This document shows, piece by piece, positions 48,713 to 57,073 of a DNA stretch of 64,000 bases. A model generated the notes under the pieces. That model was not told where the DNA came from, ran no database searches, and was given only the letters and a program-made list of their open reading frames with translations. Source of the DNA: Nonomuraea wenchangensis (GTDB lineage: Bacteria > Actinomycetota > Actinomycetes > Streptosporangiales > Streptosporangiaceae). Made by a program: the position numbers and the translations under genes. The stretch lies in assembly GCF_900111685.1 (NCBI RefSeq), contig NZ_FOHX01000023.1:1-64000 (forward strand). The letters are read 5' to 3'. How positions within the stretch are numbered: the stretch's first letter is position 1; each line of letters opens with the position of its first letter.

Positions 48713-50418
48713 CCACCCCCGCCCAGACCGCCGACGTCCAGACCGCCGACGCCAAGACCGTCGACCCGGTCGTCGTCGAGATCATCCGCAACGCGCTGTC
48801 CGCCGCGGCCGACGACATGAACGCCACGCTCATCCGCTCGGCGTACACCCCCATCATCTACGAGTGCGGCGACTGCGTCGTGGCCCTGCTGGACGACCAG
48901 CACCAGGTCCTCGGCCAGTCCGCCGGCCTGCCGATCTTCCTGGGCAACCTGGAGACCTGCACCAAGGCCACCGAGGAGCAGTTCGGACGGGAGGTGTGGC
49001 AGCCGGGCGACGTGTGGATCCTCAACGACAGCTACCTCGGCGGCACCCACCTCAACGACGTGACCATCTTCGGCCCCGTCTTCGTGGACGAGGAGCTGGT
49101 CGGCTTCACCGCCACCCGCGCCCACTGGATCGACGTCGGCTCCAAGGACCCCGGCGGCTCCATGGACTCGGTCAACATCTTCCAGGAGGGCCTGCGGCTC
49201 GCGCCGCAGAAGCTGGTCGAGGGCGGCGTGGACGTCCACGGCGCGATGAGCACGATCGCCACGAACGTGCGCTTCCCGTACCAGACCAGCGGTGACATGC
49301 ACGCCATGATCGCCACGATCAAGATGGGCCAGGCCCGCCTGGAGGAGATCGTGCGCCGGTGGGGCCTGGACACCCTCCGCGCCGCCCGCGACGAGATCTT
49401 CGCCCAGACCGAGCGCCTGGAGCGCGAGGTCATCGCGGCCATCCCCGACGGCGTGTACGAGGCCGAGGGCTGCCTCGACAACGACGGCATCGACCTGGAC
49501 ACGACGGTCCCGATCAGGTTGAAGATCACGGTGTCCGGCTCGGAGATCGACTTCGACGTCCGCGACTCCGCCGACCAGACCGTCGGCCCGGTCAACTGCG
49601 GCGTCTCGCAGACCGTCTCGGCCTGCCGGGTCGGCTACAAGCTGCTGGTCAGCCCGGACGTGCCCGGCAACGGCGGCTCGTTCCGCCCGATGACCGTCCA
49701 GGTCAGGGAGGGATCGGTGTTCGGCGCGGTGGCGCCGGCCGCCTGCCAGTGGTACTTCTCGCACCTCGGCCTGCTCATCGACATGGTGGCCAAGGCGCTC
49801 GCCCCCGCCATGCCGGACAAGGTCGCCGGGGCCAGCCACGGTGACTCGATGATCGTCCTGCTGGCCGGCACCGACCCGCGCACCAAGCGCGACTACGTCA
49901 GCCTGGAGGCCACGCTCGGCGGCTGGGGCGCCTGGGACGGCTCCGACGGCGAGACCGCGCTGATCAACAACGTGAACGGCTCGCTCAAGGACATCCCGGT
50001 CGAGGTGTTCGAGACCCGCTACCCGTTCCGGATCAGCGAGTACGCCATCCGCCCCGACTCCGGCGGCGCCGGCCGCTTCCGCGGCGGCAACGGCGTCGTC
50101 CGTGAGTACACCGCGCTGCACGACTGCACGGTGTCGCTGTGGTTCGAGCGTTCGCTGACGCCCGCCTGGGGCCTGTTCGGCGGCCACGACGCCACCCCGC
50201 CGGAGATCATCGTCAACCCGGGCAGGGAGGACGAGCGCCGCCTGCTGAAGTGCAACGGCATGAAGCTGAAGAAGGGCGACGTCATCCTCTGCAAGACCGG
50301 TGGTGGCGGCGGCTTCGGCGACCCGGCCGAGCGTGACGCCGAGGCGGTACGGGCCGACGTGCTCGACGGCCAGGTCTCGGCCTCGCGGGCCGGGGAGGTC
50401 TACTCCTTCTCCGCCTGA
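48709..50418 (+). CDS. hyuB: hydantoinase B/5-oxoprolinase family protein
   Basis: A 569-residue partner of HyuA. Family landmarks: PVVVEIIRNALSAAADDMNA at the start, SAYTPIIYECGDCVVALLD, PGDVWILNDSYLGGTHLNDV with the Gly-Gly-Thr-His metal loop, ARAHWIDVGSKDPGGS-like TRAHWIDVGSKDPGG, and SAYAIRPDSGGAGRFRGGNG with C-terminal CKTGGGGGFGDP. It provides the metal-dependent hydrolase half. GTG 48709 overlaps the hyuA stop. It converges on the pucR-type gene, with a 16-bp-stem terminator in between. Confidence 0.92.
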   Translation: MTTPAQTADVQTADAKTVDPVVVEIIRNALSAAADDMNATLIRSAYTPIIYECGDCVVALLDDQHQVLGQSAGLPIFLGNLETCTKATEEQFGREVWQPGDVWILNDSYLGGTHLNDVTIFGPVFVDEELVGFTATRAHWIDVGSKDPGGSMDSVNIFQEGLRLAPQKLVEGGVDVHGAMSTIATNVRFPYQTSGDMHAMIATIKMGQARLEEIVRRWGLDTLRAARDEIFAQTERLEREVIAAIPDGVYEAEGCLDNDGIDLDTTVPIRLKITVSGSEIDFDVRDSADQTVGPVNCGVSQTVSACRVGYKLLVSPDVPGNGGSFRPMTVQVREGSVFGAVAPAACQWYFSHLGLLIDMVAKALAPAMPDKVAGASHGDSMIVLLAGTDPRTKRDYVSLEATLGGWGAWDGSDGETALINNVNGSLKDIPVEVFETRYPFRISEYAIRPDSGGAGRFRGGNGVVREYTALHDCTVSLWFERSLTPAWGLFGGHDATPPEIIVNPGREDERRLLKCNGMKLKKGDVILCKTGGGGGFGDPAERDAEAVRADVLDGQVSASRAGEVYSFSA

Positions 50419-50430
50419 CCAGCGGGGCGG

Positions 50431-50467
50431 CGGCCGGCCCCGGAGCATCTCGCTCCGGGGCCGGCCG
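50431..50467. terminator. bidirectional hairpin terminator
   Basis: Perfect 16-bp stem CGGCCGGCCCCGGAGC (50431-50446) / GCTCCGGGGCCGGCCG (50452-50467), loop ATCTC, then TTCT. It separates the converging hyuAB and importer/PucR operons. Confidence 0.9.
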
Positions 50468-50509
50468 TTCTGCGCGCCGGTCGGCCGACCTGCCTGGCTG
50501 CCGGCCGGT

Positions 50510-52030
50510 CTACTGGCTCGGCTGCTGGGTCGCCGCCTGCCGGCCGTTCTGGAGCTCGGGCAGCAGCGCGTAGCAGGCCAGGTGGAGCGCGAGCCGCTGG
50601 TCGGGGTGGTCGAAGTCGACGCCCCGGGCGCGGATGCGCTCCACCCGGCCGAGCACCGTGTTGCGGTGCAGGCCGAGCCGCGCCGCCGCGCGCCCGGTCG
50701 AGCCGCCGCAGTCGAGCACCGCGGCCAGGGTCACCACCAGCACCGGCCCGTCGGGCGCGGCAAGCAGGTCGGCCAGCACCAGCCGCGCGGCGGCGGCCAG
50801 CTCCGCCTGGCCGAGCGTGCCGAGCAGCGCCCGGTAGCCGAGCTCGTCGAACGTGCGCACCTCGCCGTGCCCGAGCCGGACGGTCGCGCCCGCGGCCAGC
50901 ACCGCCTGCTCCAGCGAGGCGCGCAGCCCCTCGCCGCCCTCCGCGGCCCGGCCCACGCCGGCGCTGAGCGGCACCGGGACGCGCATCCTGGCCAGGTGCC
51001 TGCGCAGCGCCGCCGCGACCTGGCCGGACTCGATCTCCGGCTCGGTCCACCAGCTCGCCCAGCCGTCCTGCCACGGGGCGAGCGGCAGCTCGGGCAGCAC
51101 CTCCTGCCAGGCCGACACCACGCCCGGCGACAGGCCGGCGCCCTCCAGCGCGGGATCGGTGCGCAGGAACACCGCCACGTGCCGCCCCTCCAGCCGCCAG
51201 CCCGGCAGGTCCACGCCCGGCTCGGCCTCCACGGCGCCACCGGGCCGGGCGAACAGCGCCGCCAGCGCGGCCCTCGCCTGCTCGGCGCCGTAGACGGCGC
51301 TCACCCGCTCCCGCGCCACCGACGTCGTCAGCGGGGCGCGCGCCAGGCGCAGGATCAGCCGTACGCTCTCCGCCCACGTCGGGGCCGGGGGAGCGGCCAG
51401 GCCGGCGACGAGGTCGGCCCAGCGGCGGCCGTCCGGGCCGGGGACCTCCACCCGTACCTGGTGCTCGGCCCGCGCCGCCGCCGACTGCCCGGCCAGCAGG
51501 TGCCCGTCCGGCAGCAGCAGCGCCGCCGTCACGCCGGGCACCTCCGCGTTGATCACGCCGAGGATGCCGCGCGGACTGCTGCGCTCGGTGAACAGCTCCG
51601 CGCAGCGGGCCGCCAGCCGGGCCCGCGCCGCCTCGGGGCTGGCGACCACGGCGGCCAGCTCCAGCGCGTACGCGGCCGGGTCCTCGCCCACCGCGAACAC
51701 CGGCAGCCGCATCCGCGTGGCGAGCTGCGCCGTCGCCGAGGTCGGGCCCGCCTCGGCCGGGCTGACCAGGCAGGACGCGCTGCGCTCCCACGCCAGGCGG
51801 AGCGCCGACTCCACCATCCACGCGCCGTGGCCGAGCGTGGCCGACAGCACGACGACCGTGCCGGGGCCGTGCGAGCGGATCTGGTCCAGCTCCGACACCA
51901 GCGCCACACGGGACACCCGCCGGCCGAGGTCCTCGCCGACCAGCATCTGGGCGCGGCCCAGCGGGCCGTACCTGACCAGCTCGTCCACGGTGAGCTGCTC
52001 GGCGACGCGCGGGGCGCGTACGCTGCTCAA
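50510..52030 (-). CDS. PucR/CdaR-type helix-turn-helix regulator
   Basis: A 506-residue regulator. The C-terminal 60 residues form the HTH_30 domain (STGRAAARLGLHRNTVLGRV with the recognition helix, then ERIRARGVDFDHPDQRLALH), the usual PucR ending. A GGDEF-like middle domain (ARMRVPVPLSAGVGRAAEGG...LEQAVLAA) and an N-terminal purine-catabolism-regulator-type domain (AQMLVGEDLGRRVSRVALVS, AELFTERSSPRG) precede it. PucR-type proteins activate purine, hydantoin and amino-acid catabolism genes in response to the substrate. It starts at TTG 52030 (SD GGAGG), overlapping the DUF917 stop by 4 bp (TTGA), as the last gene of the importer operon. It probably controls both this operon and hyuAB. Confidence 0.88.
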   Translation of the reverse strand: MSSVRAPRVAEQLTVDELVRYGPLGRAQMLVGEDLGRRVSRVALVSELDQIRSHGPGTVVVLSATLGHGAWMVESALRLAWERSASCLVSPAEAGPTSATAQLATRMRLPVFAVGEDPAAYALELAAVVASPEAARARLAARCAELFTERSSPRGILGVINAEVPGVTAALLLPDGHLLAGQSAAARAEHQVRVEVPGPDGRRWADLVAGLAAPPAPTWAESVRLILRLARAPLTTSVARERVSAVYGAEQARAALAALFARPGGAVEAEPGVDLPGWRLEGRHVAVFLRTDPALEGAGLSPGVVSAWQEVLPELPLAPWQDGWASWWTEPEIESGQVAAALRRHLARMRVPVPLSAGVGRAAEGGEGLRASLEQAVLAAGATVRLGHGEVRTFDELGYRALLGTLGQAELAAAARLVLADLLAAPDGPVLVVTLAAVLDCGGSTGRAAARLGLHRNTVLGRVERIRARGVDFDHPDQRLALHLACYALLPELQNGRQAATQQPSQ

Positions 52031-53241
52031 CGGCTCGCCTCCTTCGGGTGCCGTAGCGGGAAGCCGAACGCGCCGGGGCCGCCGAGCGCCAGGCCGGGGA
52101 TCGTGTGCCAGAGCGGCGCGGCGGGCACGACCAGCACGTCCACCAGGTCGCCCGCGGTCAGCCTGCCGGGGCCGGTCATGCGCAGCGTGCCCCGGTCCAG
52201 CAGGCACAGCAGGTCGGGTACGGCCGCCGCCAGCGAGCCGTCGGACAGCGCGAGGATCAGCTCGTTGTGCGCCTCGATGCGGATCAGCCGGCCGCTGTCG
52301 TGGTCGTGCACGGCCAGGCCCACCGGGTTGCCGGGGAAGAGGGCGGCGGCCTGGCGTACCGAGGGCCCGATCTCGACCAGCCGCCCGCCGCCGAGCACGC
52401 TTGCGCCCGTGACGGCGGTCAGCTCGGCCAGCAGCCGCTCATGAGGCGCCACAACCCGCCGCGCCCCCGGCCCGCCCTCCCGATAAGGCCCGCCCTCCCA
52501 GGAGGGGCCGCCGTCCGGCGCGGGGCCGCTCTCCCAGGGTGGGTGGGCCGGGCCGCCGGTCCAGGCGGGGCGGCCGGGCGCGTGGGCGAGCAGGACGCGG
52601 CCGACCTCCAGCACCCGGCTCATCGAGCCCGGGATCGCCGCCCCCGCCAGCTCGCCCACCCGCGTCGGGTAGAGCGCGCACAGCAGCCACCCGCCGGCGC
52701 TCTGCGCCACGACCCGCGCCAGCCGCTCGGCCCGCGCCGACCCGGTCTCCAGCAGCAGCGAGTCGTAGCCGGCGCTGACCGCCGCCATGGGCGCCAGCGA
52801 CAGCCCGGCCAGCTCGAACGTCGTCTGGTGGATGAGCGGGAACACCCGCCCCATGCCGTCGCAGTCGATGAGCGGCAGCCCGAGCAGCGCCGCCGCCGCC
52901 ACCGGGAACAGCGCGTTGACGCTGGCGGCGTTGAGCGGCAGCACCGCGCCGAGCGGCCCGCACCGGCCCTCCAGGCTGCGCGCCAGCACGGCCGGCTCGT
53001 CGCCGGAGGGCGGCAGCTCGGCCATGGCGGTGGTGGAGCCCATGGCGCCGATGGCGGCGCAGGCGGTGCCGGGGTCGAGGTCGCCGGCCGCGACCAGGCG
53101 TACGGGGCCGGTGTGGTCCAGGATGTCGCCGAGCCAGACGCCGGCGAAGTCGATGCCCTCGCCCGCCGCGCTGGTGGAGAAGAACTCCGCCCCGGCCAGC
53201 AGCGCGGGCACGTCGGCGGCGGTGATCAGCCGCTCGCTCAC
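52027..53241 (-). CDS. DUF917 (S-Me-THD-like) family protein
   Basis: A 404-residue protein of DUF917, also named S-methyl thiohydantoin desulfurase-like. The N-terminal part holds ITAADVPALLAGAEFFSTSA, GDLDPGTACAAIGAMGSTTA and the conserved PLIDCDGMGRVFPLIHQTTF; the C-terminal region has SVLGGGRLVEIGP and LRMTGPGRLTAGDLVDVLVV. In family members PLIDCDGMGRAFPE is the most conserved block. Between them (codons in 52463-52570) lies a WxxGP-rich, low-complexity insert of about 35 residues. GTG 53241 overlaps the upstream stop (GTGA). DUF917 genes usually accompany HyuA-like genes, and the pair may form one enzyme acting on hydantoin-type rings; no function is established here. Confidence 0.88.
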   Translation of the reverse strand: MSERLITAADVPALLAGAEFFSTSAAGEGIDFAGVWLGDILDHTGPVRLVAAGDLDPGTACAAIGAMGSTTAMAELPPSGDEPAVLARSLEGRCGPLGAVLPLNAASVNALFPVAAAALLGLPLIDCDGMGRVFPLIHQTTFELAGLSLAPMAAVSAGYDSLLLETGSARAERLARVVAQSAGGWLLCALYPTRVGELAGAAIPGSMSRVLEVGRVLLAHAPGRPAWTGGPAHPPWESGPAPDGGPSWEGGPYREGGPGARRVVAPHERLLAELTAVTGASVLGGGRLVEIGPSVRQAAALFPGNPVGLAVHDHDSGRLIRIEAHNELILALSDGSLAAAVPDLLCLLDRGTLRMTGPGRLTAGDLVDVLVVPAAPLWHTIPGLALGGPGAFGFPLRHPKEASR

Positions 53242-54560
53242 GTGTCTTCGCCCGCCTCGCCGCCCGCGCGGACCATCAGCCGGTAGGAGCCGCTGCGCAG
53301 GAACGACATCGACACCGCCCGCGAGCTGACCACGCGCTCGCTGCCGAGCCGGGCGCCGCTCTCGGCCACCAGCGTCAGCGCGCGCTGCTCGGCGATGCCG
53401 CGCTGGCGGTCCAGCTCCTCGCGCGACTCGGCGTAGACGACGGTGTCCAGCCAGGCCGTCGGCTCGGTGCAGGCCGCGCCGACGGCCGCGAGCTCGCCGC
53501 CGGGCAGCACCAGCCGTCCTGGTGCGGGCAGCCGGGCGGCGACGGCATGTGCCCGTCCGGCCGCCTCGCCGGCGGAGCCGGCGGCCACCACCGCCTGGTC
53601 GGGTTCGTGCTCGGCGAGCAGGGCGAACGCGGCGGCCGAGGCCGAGGGGGAGCCGGGGATGCGGGTCAGCGACGCGGTCGGCACCGCCATGCGCACCCCG
53701 CCGGGCCCCGGCCGGTCGACGGTGACCTCGGGCAGGCCGCCCGTGACGTGGCCCACGGCGAGCGCGTCCGGCAGGGCGAGCCCCACCAGCGCGTCCCCGA
53801 TGCCGGCCAGCCGGGCCGCGCCGGTCAGCGCGGCCGCCTCCGACGCGGCGAGGGCGAGCACCGGCAGCAGCCGTAGCCGTTCGGCCGAGATGCGCCCGCC
53901 GTCGCCGGCCGCGAACCAGGTGGACACCCCTGGCCCTACCAGCTCGCCCACCCGTACGCACCGCTCGGCCAGCTCGGCCGCCCGCGCCAGCAGCGCCGCG
54001 TTGATGACGGTGGCGGCCTCCCTGTCGAGCAGCCCCAGCCCGCCCACCTGGTGGGACAGCGACACCCGCGCCTCGGGGCGGGTGTCGTGGACCAGCTCGG
54101 CCGCGGCCAGCTCGTGGTCGGCGCAGCCGGGCGCACCGCTCGCGGTCACCGCGAGCGCGGGGATGCCGCGGGCCGCGGCGGCCTCGGCGAGGACGGCGTA
54201 GATGTCGAGCGGCGCCAGCTCGACGCCGAACAGGTCGTGGCCGCCGATCACCGCGCCCCGCCGCGCCTGCAGGGACCGCAGCAGCGGGGAGGGGTGGCCG
54301 GAGCCGAGCCCGCCCGCGGGCAGCCGGGGCACGACGCGCACGACCGCGACCGGCGTGCCGGCCAGGGCGGGGTCGAGCTCGGCGGAGACATCCCAGGTGA
54401 CGGAGCCGACACGGGTGCCGCCCGCGAGGCCGCGCAGCATCCGGGCGAGGACCCGCTCGCTCGCGTTGGGGCCGGTGGCGTGGCGGGGCTCGCCGTCGCC
54501 GACGAGTGCGGCGTGCGCGCGCCCCGCACCCAGCAGGATCCCGATCCGCGCGCCCTCCAC
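53238..54560 (-). CDS. short hydantoinase/oxoprolinase (HyuA-like) protein
   Basis: A 440-residue relative of HyuA, shorter than the 682-residue HyuA in this window. The first strand GILLGAGRAHAALVGDGE stands where GIDxGGTxTD is expected, but the Gly-Gly-Thr phosphate loop is degraded. The rest has VSAELDPALAGTPVAVVRVV, TRPEARVSLSHQVGGLGLLD, EAATVINAALLARAAELAER and a C-terminal VVYAESREELDRQRGIAEQR followed by AVSMSFLRSGSYRLMVRAGG. The DRE-helix near the end matches HyuA-like partners of DUF917. Start GTG 54560 abuts the permease stop (TAG-GTG, zero gap). Loss of the canonical nucleotide loop means it may work without ATP or only bind. Confidence 0.83.
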   Translation of the reverse strand: MEGARIGILLGAGRAHAALVGDGEPRHATGPNASERVLARMLRGLAGGTRVGSVTWDVSAELDPALAGTPVAVVRVVPRLPAGGLGSGHPSPLLRSLQARRGAVIGGHDLFGVELAPLDIYAVLAEAAAARGIPALAVTASGAPGCADHELAAAELVHDTRPEARVSLSHQVGGLGLLDREAATVINAALLARAAELAERCVRVGELVGPGVSTWFAAGDGGRISAERLRLLPVLALAASEAAALTGAARLAGIGDALVGLALPDALAVGHVTGGLPEVTVDRPGPGGVRMAVPTASLTRIPGSPSASAAAFALLAEHEPDQAVVAAGSAGEAAGRAHAVAARLPAPGRLVLPGGELAAVGAACTEPTAWLDTVVYAESREELDRQRGIAEQRALTLVAESGARLGSERVVSSRAVSMSFLRSGSYRLMVRAGGEAGEDT

Positions 54561-55550
54561 CTAGCTCCTTCGGCCTCGCAGCAGCCGGTCGAGGCTCACC
54601 GCGCCGAGGATGAGCGCACCCTGTACGACCTGCTGATATATCGTATCCCAGCCCAGCAGGTTGAAGCCGTTGCCGATCAGCGTGATGAGCAGGACGCCGA
54701 TCAGGCCGCGCCAGATCGCGCCCTCGCCGCCCATGACGCTGGTGCCGCCGACGACGGCCGCGGCGATGGCGGTCATCTCCATGCCGGTGGCGAGGCTCGC
54801 CTGCGCGGACCCGCCGCGGGAGGCCAGGATGAGCCCGCCGAGCGCCGCGCACACGCCGCTGATGGCGAACACCGCCACCTTGATCTGCCCGACCCTGATG
54901 CCGGACAGCCGGGCGGCCTCCTCGTTGCCGCCGATCGCGTACACGCGGCGGCCGAACGTGGTGCGGGCCAGCACGATCCAGCAGACCGCGACCACGGCGA
55001 GGAACAGCAGCGACGCCGCGGTCACGCCGCCGAGCACGGTGGGCCAGCTCAGCGCCTGGAAGGCGGTGAGCCGGTCCTCGGCCGGGTAGACGATCGCGCC
55101 GGCCGTGAGGATCACCGCCAGGCCCCGGTAGATGATGCTGAGCGCCAGCGTCGCGATGAACGAGTGCACCTTGATCCGGACGACCACGATGCCGTTGATC
55201 GTGCCGAGCACCGCGCCGGCCAGCACGCCGGCGATCATGCCGGGGCCGACCCCGGCCACGTTCGTGACCGCGACGGCGACGATCGCCGACAGGGCCAGCA
55301 CCGCGGTGATCGACAGGTCGAACGACCCCGAGATGATCACCAGGGTGGCGGCGGTGGCCAGCAGCCCCACCACGGCTGCCTGGTCGAGCAGGTTGACCAG
55401 GTTGCCCGTGGTGAGGAAGGTCGAGGTGCTGATCGACAGCACCACGATGATGAGGACCACGCCGAGCACGATCCCCAGGTCGCGCAGCCGGGCCGAACGG
55501 CCGGGCGCGGCTTTCACGTCCGCCTTGACGTCCGCGGTGGTGGCGGTCAT
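54561..55550 (-). CDS. RbsC-type ABC importer permease
   Basis: A 329-residue membrane protein with eight to ten transmembrane segments, of the ribose/AI-2 (BPD_transp_2) class. Landmarks are DQAAVVGLLATAATLVIISG, GTINGIVVVRIKVHSFIATL, LARTTFGRRVYAIGGNEEAA and the coupling stretch RLSGIRVGQIKVAVFAISG. The N-terminus is cytosolic. The ATG (55550) overlaps the ATPase stop by 4 bp (ATGA). It forms an importer with the ATPase upstream and the lipoprotein before it. Sugar or nucleoside-like substrates are usual for the class, but the linked hydantoinase genes suggest a cyclic ureide or amide. Confidence 0.92.
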   Translation of the reverse strand: MTATTADVKADVKAAPGRSARLRDLGIVLGVVLIIVVLSISTSTFLTTGNLVNLLDQAAVVGLLATAATLVIISGSFDLSITAVLALSAIVAVAVTNVAGVGPGMIAGVLAGAVLGTINGIVVVRIKVHSFIATLALSIIYRGLAVILTAGAIVYPAEDRLTAFQALSWPTVLGGVTAASLLFLAVVAVCWIVLARTTFGRRVYAIGGNEEAARLSGIRVGQIKVAVFAISGVCAALGGLILASRGGSAQASLATGMEMTAIAAAVVGGTSVMGGEGAIWRGLIGVLLITLIGNGFNLLGWDTIYQQVVQGALILGAVSLDRLLRGRRS

Positions 55551-57061
55551 CGGTTCTCCTCAGGAAGTTCGGTGTCGGGGGTGTCGGCGAAGGCCAGCGC
55601 GACGACCTGCTCGGGGGTGGCCCGGCCGCGCTCGAACTCCCCGACGAAGCGGCCGTGCCGCATGACCAGCACCCGGTGCGCCAGGCCCAGCACCTCCTCC
55701 ACCTCGGAGGAGACCACCAGCACCGCCATGCCCTCGGCGGCCAGCTCGACCAGGAGCTGGTGGATCTGGCCCTTGGCGCCCACGTCCACGCCGCGGGTGG
55801 GCTCGTCCACCATCAGGACCTTGGGGCGGTCCATGAGCCACTTGCCGAACAGCACCTTCTGCTGGTTGCCGCCCGACAGCGTCCACACCGGGCCGCCGAG
55901 GTCGGAGCCGCGTACGTCGAGCCCGCCGAGCATGGCGCCCGCGGCCTCGCGCTCGGCCCCGCCCCGGACGAACCCGGCCCGCTGCCGGCTGCCGAGGCTG
56001 GCGAGGGCCACGTTCTCGCGGACCGAGCGGCCGAGCACGAGGCCCTGGTCCTTGCGGGACTCCGGCACCATGGCGAGCCCGGCCTTCATGGCGCGGGCGG
56101 GGGAGCCCGCGGGCACCGGCCGGCCGGCCACCTCGACCACGCCCGCGTCGGGCGCGTCCGCGCCGAAGATCGCGCGCAGCGTCTCGGAGCGTCCGCTGCC
56201 CACCAGGCCGGCGATGCCGACGATCTCGCCCGCGCGGATGTCCAGCGACACGTCCCGTACGGCGCTGCCGCGGCGCAGGCCGCGGGCGCTGAGCAGCACC
56301 GGAGCGTCCTCGCGCACCGGCCGCGGCTCGGGGTAGAGCAGCTCGACCGGCCGGCCCACCATGTCACCGACCAGGCTCTGCGGCGTCTGCTCCGCGGCCG
56401 GGCCGGTCTTGATGTGCCGGCCGTCGCGCAGCACGGTGACGTCGTCGCAGACCGACAGCACCTCCTCCAGGAAGTGCGAGATGAGCACCACGGCCGCGCC
56501 GTCGGCGGCGAGGCGCCTGATGACCTCCATCAGGCGCTCGGTCTCGTTCTGGGTCAGCAGCGCGGTCGGCTCGTCCATGCCGATGACCGACGCGCCCGAG
56601 GCCAGCGCGCGCAGCACCTCGACCTGCTGCTGCGCGGCGATCGGCAGATCCCTGACCAGCGCGGACGGGTCCAGCTCGAACCCGGTCCGCTCGCTCAGCT
56701 CGGCGAAGCGCCGCCGGTCGGCGCGGCGGTCGCGCCAGCCGAGGCGGTTGCGCCAGCGCCCGAGGTACACGTTGTCCAGCACGGTCATGGCCGGCACCAG
56801 GGCCAGCTCCTGCGAGATGAGCGTGAACCCGTGCCGCAGCGCGTCCCTGGGCGAGCCGACCGTGATGGGCCGGCCGTCCAGCAGGATGCGGCCGGTGTCC
56901 GGGGCCACCGCCCCGCACACCGCCTTGAGCAGCGTGGACTTGCCCGCGCCGTTCTCGCCGAGCAGGCCGTGCACCCGGCCGCCGTGCAGGGTGAACGACA
57001 CGTCCTGCAGGACGGGCACGCCGCCGTAGGACTTGCCGAACCCCTCAAGGTCGATCCTCAC
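55547..57061 (-). CDS. RbsA-type ABC importer ATPase (two nucleotide-binding domains)
   Basis: A 504-residue cytosolic ATPase with two fused ABC domains. Domain 1: Walker A GLLGENGAGKST (near 35), signature in LPIAAQQQVEVLRALASGAS, Walker B VIGMDEPTA. Domain 2 has the degenerate loop GLVGSGRSETLRAIFG, the signature LSGGNQQKVLFGKWL and Walker B VLMVDEPTRGVD. This two-domain layout and the ENGAGKST loop are specific for the RbsA/MglA class. The GTG start (57061) follows the substrate-binding-protein gene by 12 bases. It is coupled to the permease by ATGA. Confidence 0.95.
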   Translation of the reverse strand: MRIDLEGFGKSYGGVPVLQDVSFTLHGGRVHGLLGENGAGKSTLLKAVCGAVAPDTGRILLDGRPITVGSPRDALRHGFTLISQELALVPAMTVLDNVYLGRWRNRLGWRDRRADRRRFAELSERTGFELDPSALVRDLPIAAQQQVEVLRALASGASVIGMDEPTALLTQNETERLMEVIRRLAADGAAVVLISHFLEEVLSVCDDVTVLRDGRHIKTGPAAEQTPQSLVGDMVGRPVELLYPEPRPVREDAPVLLSARGLRRGSAVRDVSLDIRAGEIVGIAGLVGSGRSETLRAIFGADAPDAGVVEVAGRPVPAGSPARAMKAGLAMVPESRKDQGLVLGRSVRENVALASLGSRQRAGFVRGGAEREAAGAMLGGLDVRGSDLGGPVWTLSGGNQQKVLFGKWLMDRPKVLMVDEPTRGVDVGAKGQIHQLLVELAAEGMAVLVVSSEVEEVLGLAHRVLVMRHGRFVGEFERGRATPEQVVALAFADTPDTELPEENR

Positions 57062-57073
57062 CGGCGGCTCCTC

